Below the pieces are notes generated by a model. That model had not been told where the DNA came from and searched no databases. It saw nothing but the letters and a program-made list of their open reading frames with translations. Made by a program: the position numbers and the translations under genes. From an uncultured archaeon (lineage in GTDB: Archaea > Thermoproteota > Bathyarchaeia > Bathyarchaeales > DTEX01), in NCBI GenBank assembly GCA_938091805.1, contig CALKGV010000037.1, forward strand, positions 1 through 44,138: a stretch of 44,138 nucleotides of DNA, given 5' to 3'. How positions within the stretch are numbered: the first letter of the stretch is position 1; each line of letters starts with the position of its first letter. Positions 43,701-44,138 of this stretch are shown piece after piece.

Positions 43701-43723
43701 TTCGAAAAAGCCCCCAGGAATAG
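40715..43723 (+). CDS. mgtA: P-type ATPase, MgtA-like (P3B), with C-terminal extension
   Basis: This 1002-residue pump has the actuator loop TGES (191-194), AVGLTPELLPMI (302-313) in the fourth membrane helix, phosphorylation site DKTGTLT (Asp350), KGAP and GDGIND (611-616). VGLTPELLP with KGAVAMAKKGVIMKRLAAIQNFG is close to Mg2+-importing MgtA/MgtB ATPases. The usual protein ends around residue 862; here about 140 more residues follow, with DYDQIGHTIVYLKRARLI resembling a winged helix. The last third of the gene uses more A and C in the sense strand than the first. The start among ATG/GTG codons at 40715-40727 is uncertain. Mg2+ is inferred from the family. Confidence 0.85.
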   Translation: MVGMVVIQNLEWSSGGEVLGWALPSAEEVLTLPVEDLLPRLKSSINGLSSEEVERRLEVFGYNEIAKRKKRAAVINFLSHFKSPLIIILLIAGLISGFFGEVANTAIIFVIVTLSVVLDFYQESKAERAAEMLKQRVATTATVLRDGTRREVRLVEVVPGDIIFLSAGDIVPADARVISAKDLFVNQSALTGESFPVEKTGLPLNSYDPSITEWSNYLFMGTSVVSGTATAVVVKTGSLTEYGKIAGRLVEGEVETEFQRGIRSFGYMIMQVTFLLVIFVFFINALYMRSVLDSLLFAVALAVGLTPELLPMIISVNLSKGAVAMAKKGVIMKRLAAIQNFGSMDVLCTDKTGTLTENRIKLVLHVDLNGDENDKVLLYSYLNSHYQTGIKSPLDEAILRFREVDVKDYEKIDEVPFDFVRRRLSIVVEYQNQRFMITKGAPEEIAKICSFYEVGEVIADITDEVRRKIEQKYVELSAEGYRVLAVAYKRLREDKPTYTANDEKEMVFLGFVAFLDPPKETAREALQLLKNAGVELKILTGDNELVTRKVCENLGFDIKGIVAGSEIAQMHDDALARVVEEANAFCRVTPAQKDRIINALKGNGHVVGFLGDGINDAPSLKSADVGISVENAVDVAKESADIILLQNDLTVLHDGVLEGRKTFGNTMKYIMMGVSSNFGNMFSVAGASLFLPFLPMLPIQILLNNLLYDFSQSTIPTDEVDQEYIEKPKRWDIHFIRRFMLCLGPVSSIFDFLTFFIMLFIFNASEPLFQTAWFIESLTSQTLVIFAIRTKRSPFWKSKPSRLLLLSSLAIITFALILPYTPLGEIFRFVKPPSTFYIALAAILGAYVALAEIIKSWFYRRYGYRLEQTLIPPKKIGIYLTKTAKLIQNIIATICLHPEDEITVDSLLKDLEKIMEYPLDYDQIGHTIVYLKRARLISFEWHQRTIKREKSLKEYVTKQLMTSELWPKIAQDWHKISRTIKEKYGKVNPEYQELLLRKSPQE

Positions 43724-43865
43724 CCTCCTAAAACGTGCAAACTTCATTCTTTTAGTCATCGTTAACGGAATAAAGCAAAAATAACCTATACAGACTCAAG
43801 AAAATTATATAAAGCGTTAGAACAGCATAAAGTATTCTAGAGATAAAAAGTTTCATTATCTATAT

Positions 43866-43985
43866 TTATGTGATGACACTTTTTATGCGGCACTTGCACG
43901 CCCAACATCGCAGGCACAAGTTCTCTTGCTGGGATCTCATATCATTTGCCATCCTTGCCTCATGCTCCTGCCAGAAAACAACCAT
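43866..43985 (-). CDS. Possible small cysteine-rich ORF in the right-hand gap
   Basis: This 39-codon frame from ATG 43985 ends at TAA 43868-43866. It is open upstream to 44042, where preceding codons would complete a hydrophobic stretch (IIFVLLIAMVVFW). It then reads QEHEARMAND and ends with the cluster CLRCWACKCR before RIKSVIT. A membrane helix followed by a metal-binding cysteine cluster would be sensible, but no ribosome binding site or start lies before the hydrophobic part. It may be the truncated 3' end of a gene. I see nothing else coding in the final 415 bases (43724-44138). Confidence 0.3.
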   Translation of the reverse strand: MVVFWQEHEARMANDMRSQQENLCLRCWACKCRIKSVIT

Positions 43986-44138
43986 TGCAATAAGAAGCAC
44001 GAAAATAATTTCAAAATCAAACCTAGATGTAAACCTAACAGGTTAAGCAGTTCATGTTCTTGGGTTAAATGTGAGATGTTATGCTATATTTTCGAAGTTT
44101 GCGTCACCTTTTAGGAAAATTAACACTTATATCATATC

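Noticed and set aside
43926-44114. A plus-strand 62-codon frame in the final gap
   Set aside because: It is rich in Cys, His and Asn, has no ribosome binding site, and its overlap with a more protein-like minus-strand frame argues against coding.
1-44138. CRISPR arrays, tRNA or rRNA genes
   Set aside because: I saw no regularly spaced repeats and no tRNA-type GGTTCGAATCC arm or rRNA-like sequence in any gap. A tRNAscan or Infernal search would settle it.

Overview
The window is archaeal DNA. It carries the archaeal clamp loader (RfcS and RfcL), a thermosome subunit, CDC48, ribosomal proteins L15e and L13e, two RNase P proteins, the KEOPS subunit Cgi121, CTP-type riboflavin kinase, RNA 3'-phosphate cyclase, aEF-1beta and a geranylgeranyl reductase for ether lipids. 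L13e is typical of Thermoproteota and other TACK archaea. Together with the pyruvoyl arginine decarboxylase, the glycoside hydrolases and the heavy use of TTG/GTG starts behind GGTG-type ribosome binding sites, this suggests a TACK lineage, possibly Bathyarchaeia-like. That placement is an inference.

Layout. 1-3.3 kb: the tail of an IS transposase, then a large GH106-like glycosidase. 3.4-6.4 kb (minus): a magnesium/divalent-cation module made of a 31-codon acidic-then-basic small ORF, a two-domain MgtE/SLC41-type transporter, a 0.29 kb inverted-repeat element and a duplicated PhoU-TrkA_C protein. 6.5-13.8 kb: a DUF998-like membrane protein, a KDG-type sugar kinase, an RraA-like protein, the TldD/TldE pair, a UPF0282 metallo-beta-lactamase-fold protein and a zinc-ribbon SpoIIM-like membrane protein. 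13.9-19.6 kb: clamp loader, MoaB/MoaC with a coiled-coil protein, and the thermosome. 19.7-30.3 kb: a radical SAM protein, an intergenic stretch with a hairpin and a structured RNA candidate, a D-2-hydroxyacid dehydrogenase, a THUMP protein, Cgi121 with a phosphoribosyltransferase, HtpX, FAU-1, RtcA and a GH2 beta-mannosidase behind a clear dyad operator. 30.4-39.8 kb: prephenate dehydratase and a dense translation/RNA-processing block (L15e, PvlArgDC, L13e, a COG1325-type RNA-binding protein, Rpp30, Pop5, RibK), then CDC48, aEF-1beta, geranylgeranyl reductase and a four-CxxC zinc-ribbon protein. 39.8-44.1 kb: a broken tyrosine recombinase, an MgtA-like P-type ATPase with an unusual C-terminal extension, and a mostly empty end with one possible small cysteine-rich ORF.

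Most genes are housekeeping. The accessory signals lie between them: several inverted-repeat elements (4.7, 12.9, 20.9 and 25.3 kb), a K-turn-bearing RNA candidate, candidate operators at the beta-mannosidase, thermosome and cdc48 promoters, and three small ORFs. The most provocative is the small ORF just ahead of the MgtE-type transporter. Its acidic start and basic end recall enterobacterial MgtL, a magnesium-sensing leader peptide. The window has magnesium-type transporters at both ends (MgtE-like and MgtA-like). Carbohydrate genes (GH106-like, GH2, KDG-type kinase) point to a heterotroph using plant- or microbe-derived glycans.
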